In this document: piece by piece, positions 26,190-37,100 of the stretch
Position numbering within the stretch: position 1 is the stretch's first letter
Layout: each line of letters opens with the position of its first letter
IMG/VR virus record: IMGVR_UViG_3300030450_003713
Span: 1 to 48,014 of that record
Reading direction: 5' to 3' (one strand)
Origin: a virus
DNA: 48,014 bases
The notes under the pieces: model-generated
What the model was told of the DNA's origin: nothing
The model's input: the letters and a program-made list of their open reading frames with translations, nothing else
Databases searched by the model: none
Position numbers and translations under genes: made by a program

Positions 26190-28096
26190 TGGGACGGAGT
26201 TTTAGAGATTTAACTAGTAAGCCAAAATTGATGCAAAGCTTTCCATCAAATCAATATGGACATGAAGGTGATATTGTAATATCTCAAATAAAAAACAAGG
26301 GTGTTTTTTTATGTGTTAAGGCTGGCAATACATGGTATGCTCAGACTACTATGCAGCCATTACAAAAAATTAATACTGCATATATTAAAGATTTATCCTC
26401 TGATAAAATGACAATTAAAAGACTTGAAAATTGTAAAATTAATGCAGATAAGTTTGTTGTTTCAGAAAATGGAGATATAAAATATAGGACAGCTGACGAG
26501 ATATTAAGTGATTTAGGTATAGATGATATAAATTACTTTGATATTAACTACAAGACAGCATATTGCTCGTTAGAAGGGTATTCTGATAAAGAAACGTGTG
26601 AGGCTAATGGTGGTACCTGGTATTATTCTGAGAATGATTCGCATGATAGTATAAGTAGTACAGCAGAGAATCAGTTGTTAACAGTTGGTCAGTCAATAGG
26701 GAATTTGGATGCAGAATCTAAGCTTACTTATGATGGGTCAACTCTTGAGATTAAATATAATTCAGATTATGATGATAATTGGCAGACATCAGCACAAACA
26801 GATTTATTAAAATTAACTTATGGCGATAATCTTTCTAGCAAATTTAATGTTGCTTCAGACGGTTCACTAACATTAGATGTTGATGGTGATATTACATTAG
26901 ATGCTGATGGTGGAAATGTAATTTTTAAAGATGGAACTAATAGTATAGCTGATTTTGATGTAGATAATAAAAGGTTTGCTTTTTATTATGATGATAATAA
27001 TTGGTTTAGAATACAAATAGGTGCAAATGGAGCAACTTCTTTTCTGACTTCAGACGAAGACCCTGGTGCTGCTGGGCATTTAACATTAGACCCTGATGGT
27101 GATTTAATCATATCTGGAGCAAATACTAAAATAGATGCTGGTAAAAAGTTATATTTAGATGGTGGTGGTGATACTTATATAGTTGCAGAACCTTTAATTG
27201 TAGATACAATGTTATTTACTGTCGGAGGAACAACTATGTTTGCCCTACAAGAAGGAGTGTCTAACGTAGCTAATATTAAAAGTTCAAATTTTTGTCTTGA
27301 TGCAACATATAAATTATTTTTCGATGATACTGCCTTAGGGCATACATATATAACACAATCATCAGATGATATATTAGATATATATGTAGGTGGAGATAAA
27401 ATGTTATCTCTTGATGAAACTGTTGATACAGGGGTAACAAGTTTAATAGGTACTTTAAAAATTAAAGAACAGGCAGATGCAAGTTCTGATACAGCTGCTT
27501 ATGGGCAGATTTGGGTACATGATACAACTCCTAATGAATTAATGTTTACTGATGATGCAGATACAGATATAAGTACAATTAGACATAGTGCTTGTTGGGG
27601 TGGCAATTTTGCAAGAACAACAGGACTTGATGGTGATTGGCTTGCAATACCAACAGGTTATCAGGCAGCTGCAGCTAATTTTGGTTCAACTGCAACAGCA
27701 CCTGTGACTACAGAATTAGTTGCTACAACTGCAGATGATACACTTGGGGTTACATGGATGCCTTTTGGCAAAATAAAAGTTACAGGATGTAGGATATTTT
27801 TTGCGCAAGGTGGTTCTACAAATACAACGCATAAGGCCTGTTTAATGAAATATACTATGGATGCAGATGGAGATTTAACGAGCGGTGTACAAGTAGGTGA
27901 AGATGCATTAGATAGTGATTCTGATGATTATTCTCAAATAGGATGGATAAGTTTAAGTTTAACAAGTACAGGTGCAGATTTACTTATAGATGGAGGAGGA
28001 AATAATGATGTTCTTGTTGCTATGGTATATTGTGTTGATGCAATAAATTCTGCAATGGGAGCTAAGTGTGTTTTGGAATATCAACAGATAGATTAG
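26189..28096 (+). CDS. Tail fibre protein, 635 aa
   Basis: The N-terminal docking domain includes GHEGDIVISQIKNKGVFLCV and TWYAQTTM, typical of fibre adaptors. The motif CSLEGYSDKETCEANGGTW starts at residue 126. A central shaft has repeated SLTLDVDGDITLDADGG- and LYLDGGGDTYI-type strands, like trimeric beta-helix fibres. The C-terminal domain (from about residue 470) is a compact head (VTGCRIFFAQGGSTNTTHKA). No chaperone or peptidase motif is visible. The start overlaps the upstream stop (TAATG). This is the likely receptor-binding protein. Confidence 0.75.
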   Translation: MGRSFRDLTSKPKLMQSFPSNQYGHEGDIVISQIKNKGVFLCVKAGNTWYAQTTMQPLQKINTAYIKDLSSDKMTIKRLENCKINADKFVVSENGDIKYRTADEILSDLGIDDINYFDINYKTAYCSLEGYSDKETCEANGGTWYYSENDSHDSISSTAENQLLTVGQSIGNLDAESKLTYDGSTLEIKYNSDYDDNWQTSAQTDLLKLTYGDNLSSKFNVASDGSLTLDVDGDITLDADGGNVIFKDGTNSIADFDVDNKRFAFYYDDNNWFRIQIGANGATSFLTSDEDPGAAGHLTLDPDGDLIISGANTKIDAGKKLYLDGGGDTYIVAEPLIVDTMLFTVGGTTMFALQEGVSNVANIKSSNFCLDATYKLFFDDTALGHTYITQSSDDILDIYVGGDKMLSLDETVDTGVTSLIGTLKIKEQADASSDTAAYGQIWVHDTTPNELMFTDDADTDISTIRHSACWGGNFARTTGLDGDWLAIPTGYQAAAANFGSTATAPVTTELVATTADDTLGVTWMPFGKIKVTGCRIFFAQGGSTNTTHKACLMKYTMDADGDLTSGVQVGEDALDSDSDDYSQIGWISLSLTSTGADLLIDGGGNNDVLVAMVYCVDAINSAMGAKCVLEYQQID

Positions 28097-28163
28097 AGAT
28101 TTGTAAATGAGAAGAATTATTAATATATTTAACAGACGAATAATATCAGAAAAGGAGTAATTT

Positions 28164-29039
28164 ATGGCATATGTTAGTCCATATCAAGCAGCAGGAGTAC
28201 AATCAAACCTAATACAAGGATTACTAAAATCTCAATTAAAACAAAGAGAAGGTGAAACTGCTGGAAAAATTCAAAAGGGAGAAATGATTAAGGAATATGG
28301 AGAAGATTTAAGGAAAACAACGGATAAAATTAATGAAGCTGCAAGAAAGGCTGCTGGGAAAAAAAGAAAAAGAAAATGGTATGAAAAATTTCTTGGCGAT
28401 GTATTACCTATTTTATCAGTGTTTATTCCAGCTATTGGCCCAGGAATTGCAGGAGGGCTTGCTGGTGTAAGTGCAGGATATGGTGCATCAAGAGATGCAA
28501 AATTTGCTGAAGGTACTGCGAGAAATTTACAAAAGTATATAGAAGATACTCCTATGAGTGGCTATGATAAAGCTAAAAAAGGAATGAGTCCTTGGGAGGG
28601 AACATTTTTATCAGAAAAGGCAGCAGACTATAAATCAGGCCGTTTAGATAGAGCAGCTGATTTGGATAGCGTTATAGCTGCAGCTGAAGATGCTGGTAGT
28701 TTTGGAAATGTTTTTGGAGCAGCACTTCAAAAAGGAATACAAACTTATATGTTGACAAAAGCTGCAGGAGAATTAGGAGAAGGTTTCGGAGGTGGTGCAG
28801 GAGCAACAGTTGATACAGGATTAATGACATCTCTTTCTGGTCCTGGCGGTGTTGCAGGAGGAGCGAATGCATTGGCGGCTGCTGATTATGCATCTCCCCT
28901 TGCTGAAGCTGCTGGTAGTGGTTTATTTGAGGGTAATTTTTTAGATAGTTTAGGTGCAAGTCTTATGGGTCAAGGAGGCATTAAAGATGAAGCCCAATTA
29001 CAATTATTATTAGGCGCTTTAGCAGCGTTACAAGATTAA
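28164..29039 (+). CDS. Internal virion (ejection) protein with glycine/alanine-rich segments, 291 aa
   Basis: RBS AAAAGGAG precedes ATG 28164. Residues 1-75 are charged helix ending in KKRKRKWYEKFLG. Residues about 80-107 (VLPILSVFIPAIGPGIAGGL) are hydrophobic with small residues, as in proteins that line an ejection channel. The rest is alanine- and glycine-rich helix. Order after the fibre and before two more long helical proteins fits the core/ejection slot of podoviruses. Confidence 0.6.
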   Translation: MAYVSPYQAAGVQSNLIQGLLKSQLKQREGETAGKIQKGEMIKEYGEDLRKTTDKINEAARKAAGKKRKRKWYEKFLGDVLPILSVFIPAIGPGIAGGLAGVSAGYGASRDAKFAEGTARNLQKYIEDTPMSGYDKAKKGMSPWEGTFLSEKAADYKSGRLDRAADLDSVIAAAEDAGSFGNVFGAALQKGIQTYMLTKAAGELGEGFGGGAGATVDTGLMTSLSGPGGVAGGANALAAADYASPLAEAAGSGLFEGNFLDSLGASLMGQGGIKDEAQLQLLLGALAALQD

Positions 29040-29051
29040 GAAAGGAAAGAT

Positions 29052-29537
29052 ATGCAACAAATTTTAGAATTATTAGCAAGTATGAACTTAGGAGAATCTC
29101 AAGGTGGAAGTTGGTCAGGTAGTTGGCAGGACATTCCTAATATTACTGGAGGCGATATTGGAGAAGCTTTGGGAGACCTTTTGGGTTTTGGAGCTGATTT
29201 TGATGATGCTTTATTTCAACCTATATCTACACAACAAATGCAAAACTTATTGCCTGGAACATATAGCCCTTTTATGATAGCTTCGCAACAACCTTTGCTT
29301 GCTAATTTATTAAAAACATCTGAAGGAAAAGAAGCAAGAAAAGCTGCTGGTGGTTTTGCTGGTAGTGGAGCATATGAACAATTTAAAGGACGGGCTAAAG
29401 ATGTATATGGAAAAGGGATGACTGATACTCTTTCAGGTATTGCCCAATCACGTGGTGAGCAGCAAGCAGCTATTATGGACTTAATAAACCAATGGAGAGA
29501 AACCGCAATGGGATTAACTAGTCCGACTGGCGGCTAA
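29052..29537 (+). CDS. Internal virion protein, 161 aa
   Basis: RBS AAAGGAAAG. Tryptophan- and glycine-rich start (SQGGSWSGSWQDIPNITGG), then helices (RKAAGGFAGSGAYEQFKGRA) and a conserved-looking QQAAIMDLINQWRETAMG end. Small glycine-rich proteins of this kind sit beside the large ejection proteins in podovirus genomes. No enzymatic motif. Role inferred from position. Confidence 0.55.
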   Translation: MQQILELLASMNLGESQGGSWSGSWQDIPNITGGDIGEALGDLLGFGADFDDALFQPISTQQMQNLLPGTYSPFMIASQQPLLANLLKTSEGKEARKAAGGFAGSGAYEQFKGRAKDVYGKGMTDTLSGIAQSRGEQQAAIMDLINQWRETAMGLTSPTGG

Positions 29538-29552
29538 TAATAAGGAGATTTA

Positions 29553-31166
29553 ATGGCTAGAAATATAAAACCTATTGATGCGTCTCGATGGGAATCAGTA
29601 CAAAACCTTCGTACAGCAAATCCTATTGATAGCGTCCTACAGACACTGGAATATTTTTCCAATAAAAATCGTGAAGAAAAGCAAAGCAGAGCAGGAGCTT
29701 ATGCTACTGCATATAATGAATTTTATAAAGATATACATGGTACGACAGACTTAGAGTTAATTGACACTGAGATAGGTAGAATGCAATCATATTATTCTCA
29801 GAATAAAGAGAAGATGACACCTGAAATGATTGAGAATTTTAATTTGCTATCTCAACAAGCACAGTATCATAAAGAAGATATGGGGGCTTATAGAACAGGA
29901 CTTTCTGCAATGGATATGAAGGGTCAAAATTATTTAAGTCTCGTTGAAGAATATAATGATGCGCCAGATTCATCGCCAGAAGAAGGAATTAGAACTAAAG
30001 ATATGATTGCGCAGGAATTGAATGCTTCTGTTGTTGATTATATAAACTGGTCAGATACATTTAATTCAAAGTATGGGGATAAATTACAAACAGCACAATT
30101 TGCTCATGACAGTTCTAAAATAAATGATTTTGATGATATAATGAGAACTGGTGTTGGTATGATTGCTGATAATCATTTTAGCAAAGAAGAAAAAATGATG
30201 CTTATAAATGGAATAAATCAAAAATCAATGGACCCTCTTAATGAATATGTTAATATAAAGTCTAGAGTTAAATTACAAGATGCAAATGATGCACGTGAAA
30301 GAGGTCGTATGGCTATCAATGCTATTAATAGTCAGGGTAAACTTATTAATGAATACGATAGGGTAACTGAAAGATTTGAAGGTATTATAACAGGGCAAGC
30401 AAGTCCTGCATTAATAACAGAATGGGAAGAAATAGCAGATACTCCAGTATTTGTATATGAATATGATGAAGATGGCGAGAAAAGACCTGTTAATGTTACT
30501 AATAGAGATTTATTATTTGGAGCAGTTACTGATGGATATGAGTTAGATGTTTTATTGACTAATGCTAATTATCAAGTAGATGAAGCAAAAAAAGAATTTG
30601 AGAGTTCAGATAGAGTTTATATGAATACTGTTGGGGAAAGTATATCAAAAAATTATCCAATAACATATCAAGAAGCTGTTCCTAAAGAGATTGTTACCGT
30701 GGATGATGAGATTGTTCCTGCAGATAAAGAAGAAACTAAAGAAATTGATAAAGTAGAAGTTTATCCTGGGGGTAAAACTATAGAAGTTGATGATAAATCT
30801 GAGTTAGACAAACCATCAATTAATAATTTAGATAAATTAAAATCAGGTTTATTTGACAGGGAAAACTTTGAAAAAACAAAATTTGGATATCAAATAAGAG
30901 AGGGCAGTTCTTTAGATGTTTATAAAACAATAAATAAAAAATCTTATGGTAAATCTGGTATTAATAGAAAGTTAAATAGACTTATTAAATATTATTGGGC
31001 TCATATAGATAATAAAATGACTAAACAAGCTAATAGTGTAAAAGACAAGATTTTAAAATTAATAGATTCTAAAAAGGATGTTTTAGATTTTACAGACAAA
31101 GCTAGTGAATGGCAATATACAAGTGAAAAAAGAAGCGAGTTTCCAACTCCTGCAATCTTCAAATAA
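29553..31166 (+). CDS. Internal virion protein, 537 aa
   Basis: RBS AAGGAG. The N-terminus DASRWESVQNLRTANPIDSV precedes long charged helices (REEKQSRAGAYATAYNEFYK, EFESSDRVYMNTVGES). A lysine- and glutamate-rich linker is at about 375-425, and the C-terminus is basic (YGKSGINRKLNRLIKYYW). No membrane segment. It lies directly before the 2288-residue protein, which starts on the base after its stop, so the two are probably made and packaged together. Confidence 0.6.
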   Translation: MARNIKPIDASRWESVQNLRTANPIDSVLQTLEYFSNKNREEKQSRAGAYATAYNEFYKDIHGTTDLELIDTEIGRMQSYYSQNKEKMTPEMIENFNLLSQQAQYHKEDMGAYRTGLSAMDMKGQNYLSLVEEYNDAPDSSPEEGIRTKDMIAQELNASVVDYINWSDTFNSKYGDKLQTAQFAHDSSKINDFDDIMRTGVGMIADNHFSKEEKMMLINGINQKSMDPLNEYVNIKSRVKLQDANDARERGRMAINAINSQGKLINEYDRVTERFEGIITGQASPALITEWEEIADTPVFVYEYDEDGEKRPVNVTNRDLLFGAVTDGYELDVLLTNANYQVDEAKKEFESSDRVYMNTVGESISKNYPITYQEAVPKEIVTVDDEIVPADKEETKEIDKVEVYPGGKTIEVDDKSELDKPSINNLDKLKSGLFDRENFEKTKFGYQIREGSSLDVYKTINKKSYGKSGINRKLNRLIKYYWAHIDNKMTKQANSVKDKILKLIDSKKDVLDFTDKASEWQYTSEKRSEFPTPAIFK

Positions 31167-34100
31167 ATGGCGACAATATACGATTATTTAGATAGGAAAA
31201 GAAGTGAAAATCCTATATATAACAACTATAGTAATTTAAAATTATATAGAGAATTAAAAGGAAAAGATTCAAATCTTCCTGTATGGGAAGCTGTTGATAA
31301 TTCAACTCCTGCAAGACGAAAGAAATCTGCTCTTGAACAAGAACAAGACCCTGGTTTTATTAATGGATTGTTTAATTGGACTGACTGGGGAATCGACCAA
31401 ACAGACCCTAACTGGGTTAAAAACGCATACAATACTTCAATAACAGGTTTAGCCTACCAAGTACATAATAAAAAAAGAAAATATGATATTGATGAGAACT
31501 GGAATCCAGGAATATTAGAGGATATTGGTTCTGCTGTATTATCTTTTATGATGCCAATGGATATTGCATCAATGTGGGTTGGTGGTTGGGCAGGTAAAGC
31601 TGGTCTTGCTGCAACAAGCGCAAGTAAATCTGTTCAAAGAAAAGCTGTAAATAATCTAGTATCTAAAGGGATATCAAAAGAAGCTGCAGAAAAAACTGTT
31701 TCAAGTATTTTAAGTGGGGAATCAGCAGATTTAATTGAAAAAGGAATTGTTAAAAAGTATTTAGCTAAATCTCAAATAGCTCAACATGCTGCTCCAAGGA
31801 TTGCTGCTGCAGGTATGCAAGGCGCAACACTTGCGACATTTGAAGGTGTTCGTGGAGGTCTTGAGGCATGGAATAATGGCGAGGATTCAAAAGGAATATG
31901 GGAAGGTATTGGTAAGGGCGTTGCTCATGGAGGTGTTATGGGTGGACTTGCTGGTGCTGCTGGTGCAAGTTTAAATATTAAGCATGCAAAATTATTTGCA
32001 AAAGCTGATGAACCAGGATTATCAACGACTGAAAGAATTTCTGCTGCAGTAAAAGGTAATACGGAACAGGCAAAATTATTAGCCACTGGAGCTATAGGTC
32101 AGGTTGCAGTGGAAGCTGGAGTATTTACTGCTCCTGATGTCTTTAAAACAATAGCTGATGATAGTTTTAAGGCTGAAGACTTACTAAGAAATTTTGCTGT
32201 TAATATTGGTATGATGGGTATCTTAAAAGTAAAACATAAAGTATTAGAAAAAGGATTCAATGAAGCAGGAAAAATTGCTGCTAAATATAGAGCTAAGGAA
32301 GAGAAAGATAGAAAAGTATTTGATTCTGTTGAAGAGGGAATAAAGGAAACATTAGGTGGAGATATAAAGAAAGCTGAAACTGTTGAAGAAACTAAATCAT
32401 TAGAGGCTGCATCAAATACTTTAGTAAAAGATTATTTAGAGCCTAAATTAAAAGAACGTGGAATAACGATTAAACAGCTTGAAGGATTTGAAGGAAGAAC
32501 AAAAGATTTATTTAAAATGATTGAGGATTATGGAGCTGGGGCTGTAGGTCCAGAGGCAATATCAGCTAAAGACTATGCATCAATGTATGCTACTATAAAA
32601 GAAGCTAAGTCTTTAATGGAATCGAATCTATCATCACATAAAAAAAATGTTACTGGTAAGCAAGGCCAAATTGATAGATTGCAAAAGGCAATAAATGAAT
32701 TTGATGCGATAGAAAATTCTTTAAATGATTGGAAGAATGCACAAAAAGCGCCTGAGCCTCAGCCAGCAGAGATTGCAAACTTAAAAACAAGAATAGGTAA
32801 AGAAATTAAAAAAGCAGTTGAAGCAGGGGATAAAACTACTGTTGATGTTTTAACTGAAGGAAATAAAGAATTTATAAAAATAGATAGAGAAGGCAATGTT
32901 GCTTTTGAACCTGAATTTAAGATGGGGGTTGCTAAAAAACAACTTGAAGGAGTAGAAAGTGCTACTAAGACTTTAAGAAAAGGATTAGAAGATAAGGATG
33001 TCCCTGTAGATGTTGTTGATAAAATTACACAGACAAAAGAAGAACTAAAATATGACCCAGGAAAACCTGAATTTGAGGGAAGAATTAAAGAATTAGAAAG
33101 AAGTGTTTTACAAACAAAAGACATTGCTAAGAAAGAACCATTTCAAGAGGAACTTAAACTTCTTGAAGCCTCTAGAACCATAAGAGATAAGCAATTACCT
33201 GAAGCTGGGGGCGGTGAAAGTTACAGACAAAGTAAACCATTCCTACATTATCTAGCACAAAAAATATTACCAGGACATAAATCTAGAACTACTGGCGTTG
33301 TAATGCAGAATAAAGCTAAATATTTAAAACAGTATGATAAACTAGTACAATGGGTTGCAAAAAATAGAAATAAAAATATATTTGAATTAACAGATAAAGA
33401 CGTTATTGCATATTTTGAAGCAGGTAAAGCCAAAGACCATGTTAATCAATGGGCTTTTGTTATACAAAGATTAAAAGAAGGTGGTATGAGTTCTGCAAAA
33501 GTGGGACAATTACAAATGTCTACCGCTGGGACTATTAAAAGTCGTATAACAGCAATAGATGAGGCACTTATTGGTAAACCAGGGCCAAGAACAACTGCTC
33601 GTGAAGGTATGGAAGCATATTGGAATTTCGGAGATAAATTTGTTGAGTTTATACAGCCTAAAAAAGGAGGACTTACAGGTAAAATTAAGAAGTATGTAAC
33701 ATCCACTTTAGGTAAAAAATTAAAAAAATTATCTAAAGATACGGATGCTCCAGAAGGACATAACGATTTTATGTTTAGAGATGTAAACGGCAGGGCTATA
33801 AATGATGTAATATTAAAGGCTTTTATTCAAAAATATGTAGGGAAAAAAGACATTCCTAAAGGAAGAGCTGGAGAACATAGGGGATTAAGATATTCATTTC
33901 AGCAATATGCAGAAAAGAAATATGGAAGAGGGGCGAAAACAAAAGAAGTATTAGAATTAATTTTAGGAGACACTCCTACTAAAACATTGGAAGATAGGTA
34001 TGGAGCCACAGTATATAACAGACTTGAAACTCAAGCATCTAAATGGGTAAATGAGTATTTAGCAGATATTAAACAAGGCTATTTTCATGAAGGTGGGATT

Positions 34101-37100
34101 AAAGACAATCCTATTGTAAAAATAGATAAGACACTTGCTAAAAATGAAGCTGGATATAATGTTTTTGAGATAAAAAAAGCTCTAGAAAAATTAGATAAAG
34201 CTAAGAAGATTACTTCTGGTGGTGTAGAAATATCTAAAGAAACAGCACAAGCTATGTTTGAATACATGATACAAACAGCTCCAAGAATCAATGAGGTTGT
34301 TCCTAAGCAATCTGAAATAAGTGCAAGAATAAAAGCAGTCGAAAAAGAGAGAGCTGACTTAGCTAAAGCTGAGATAAAAGAAAGTGAAGAGGCTCAATTA
34401 CAATTAAAATCTGCAGAAGAAGTAATATCAAAAGAGGAATTAATAAATCAAATCAAATGGCAAAAAGAAAAGCATCCTAACTTATCAGTTAAAGTTGAAA
34501 AAGATTTAGGCAAATTTAGAGGACAATATGTTTTAGGTAAGATTACAGGTAAGCTTATAGAGATAGCAGAAGGAAGAGCTAAAAAAGATACATTGCCACA
34601 TGAAGTATCACATGATGTTGTTAATGTTTTAAAAGCATCTGGAGACAAACTTAGTAAGAAACTTATTGATAGAGGTACAAAATTATTTGGAACAGAAGAG
34701 AAACTTGTTCAGGCTCTTGGTGAGTATACTGCAAATAGATTAAAGAATAAGACAATGTTATCTAAGATGAAAAGCTGGGTATCAAATGTTGTGAGTTATT
34801 TTAGACAATACTTTGGTATACATAATCCTAATGATGTCGCAAGAATGAAGAGTGATATTGTTAATATACTTGGAGAGAAAGTATTTAAAGGTAAAAAACC
34901 AAGTGATTATATGGGAAGTGCCGCATCATTAAAGGTACAATATAGTCTTGGTGATACAAAGACTGGTTATAAGAATCTATTAAAAGCTAACGCTGCAGTT
35001 AATGCTACGAAAAGAGAATTAAAAAAGAATCATAATATTAGTGATGATGTTATAAGAAGAATTACAAAAGATGAATTAGGTGTTGAGCGTTGGACAATTA
35101 AAGAGGGTAAGGAAAATTCTGTAAATGTTAATCAGTTATGGAATTTACAAACAAAATTAAATAATCTTGCTGTAGCAAGAGGCGCTGGTAAATCAAAAAA
35201 TGAAGCTACAAATGAATCTTATGTAACGGACGTTGAAGCAAAATATAAAATTAATGAGAATCAAAGGAATAACTTCTTTAAGGATACATATAATACCACG
35301 TTTGAGAATGCTTCAGAATCTCAAATAAAACATTATCGTTCTGTTGTAATACAAGGCAAAGAAACTCCTGCTATATTAACTGCATCTGCTGATTTTACTG
35401 CAAATTATAAAGATGTTTCAGGGGCTATGTCTGTATGGAGGAGACCTTTCATGACTGTTGGAGGAGTGCTTAGGAAATGGGGTAAAAAATGGGGAGAAAA
35501 AATAGCTGAAGCCTTAGACCAACACGACCATGTTAGAACAATATATTATGGACATGCACAGGTCCACCTTGATAGAATTGCAAAAATTGTTGATAAGAAT
35601 ACAAAAAATAACTTTATGCATCTTATTGATAAAGACCTTGCAACTGGTGCTATAAAAAGCTTAAAAGAACTTGTTGAGCAATATCCAAATAATAAAAAGT
35701 ATGCAAGTGAACTTAAACAGGCTGAAATTATATCTAAAAAATTCAGAGACAAAAATGACCCTTACAACGATGCTGTAAATATATGGAAAAAATTATCAGA
35801 TGGATTCTGGGATGCTCTTACAGTAGAGGTTAGTAAAAATTCTAACCCTCAAGAAGCAAAAGCAATAGTTGCAGAGCTAGGTAAAACATATATCAATAAT
35901 TATTTTACAAGGCGTGTAAGAACAGAGGTTATGCAACACTTGGATGCAAATACTCCTGCTGTTATTAAAGTCGCTAAAGAGGCTATTGCTAAATTATCCG
36001 AAAAAGAATTAAAAGCTGCTGCCGACAAACTTGTTTCATCTAAAAAAATAAAGAAAAACTCAGCAGATTATAAAGCTATAGTTGAAGGTAAGGGTGCAGA
36101 TTCAAAACATCTTATTGATATTGTTGCGAATGAAGTATTTGATATGTATAAATTTAATCCTGCAAAAGTTAAACCTTCATTTTTAAAAGAAAGAGGAGCG
36201 CAACTACCAGAGTATATGGAAATTATGACAAGCAAAGGGAAGAAGATGGTTAAGACATATGAGACAGGTCTTGATGCTACCATGACGAATTATGCCCTTG
36301 GTATGTCAAGATTCCTTGCGACAGTGAGATTGTTTCCTGAATTTACAGAGCTTGGAGGTAAGTTTTCTCTTGATAGAGCTAGAAAAGCAAGTATACTTAA
36401 ACAAATGAGAGAAGATAAAGGTATGGGGACCTATGCTTTAGAGGCTATAGAAAGACAGCTAGGGTTAACTCACAGCGCACAAGACATGTTGAATAATCCA
36501 TTTCTAATGGGTGCTGGTCGTGTTACAAATATGTCAGCTGCAATAGGACTATCATCTCCAACATCTGGTATAAAGAATGTCTTGATACAAATACCAAGAA
36601 ATATGGCTTTGTATGGTATTAGAAATACAACGAAAGCTATATCCAGAGGGTTAACAATATATAATGACCCAAAATTATACCAACAAGCAATAAGAGAAGG
36701 TCAGATAGGTTTTGGTACAAAAGTTTTATTTGAAGAATCCCCTACTGTAGGAAAGAATATTAAATGGTGGTTTGATAATGTTAATCTTATGATGAAAAGT
36801 GAGAATCTAAATAGAATTGTATCAGCTGAGGCAGCCAAGATGCACTTTAATGAGCTTACAAATAAACTTAGAGGCAATCCATCTTTATTCCATCCAACTG
36901 CAAAGTCTGGGGAAGTGCAAAGATACTTAAAATATAATTACAGATTAACAGATAAACAAATTGATTATATTATTAATGAGCCTAATCTTACTGGTAAAAA
37001 AGAATTTACAAAGATAATGGAGTGGGTAGGATTTCAAGGACATAAAAGAGCAGCAGGTGCAACAGGTGTATCTGACCTACCATTATGGATGTCTAGTAAA

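Noticed and set aside
28107-28160. 17-residue ORF (MRRIINIFNRRIISEKE) between fibre and ejection protein
   Set aside because: Too short, its last codons are the ribosome binding site of the next gene, and no ribosome site of its own is clear.
33240-34030. Integrase pointing to a temperate phage
   Set aside because: The recombinase-like sequence is part of a virion protein; there is no stand-alone integrase, no repressor and no attachment-site pair in view.
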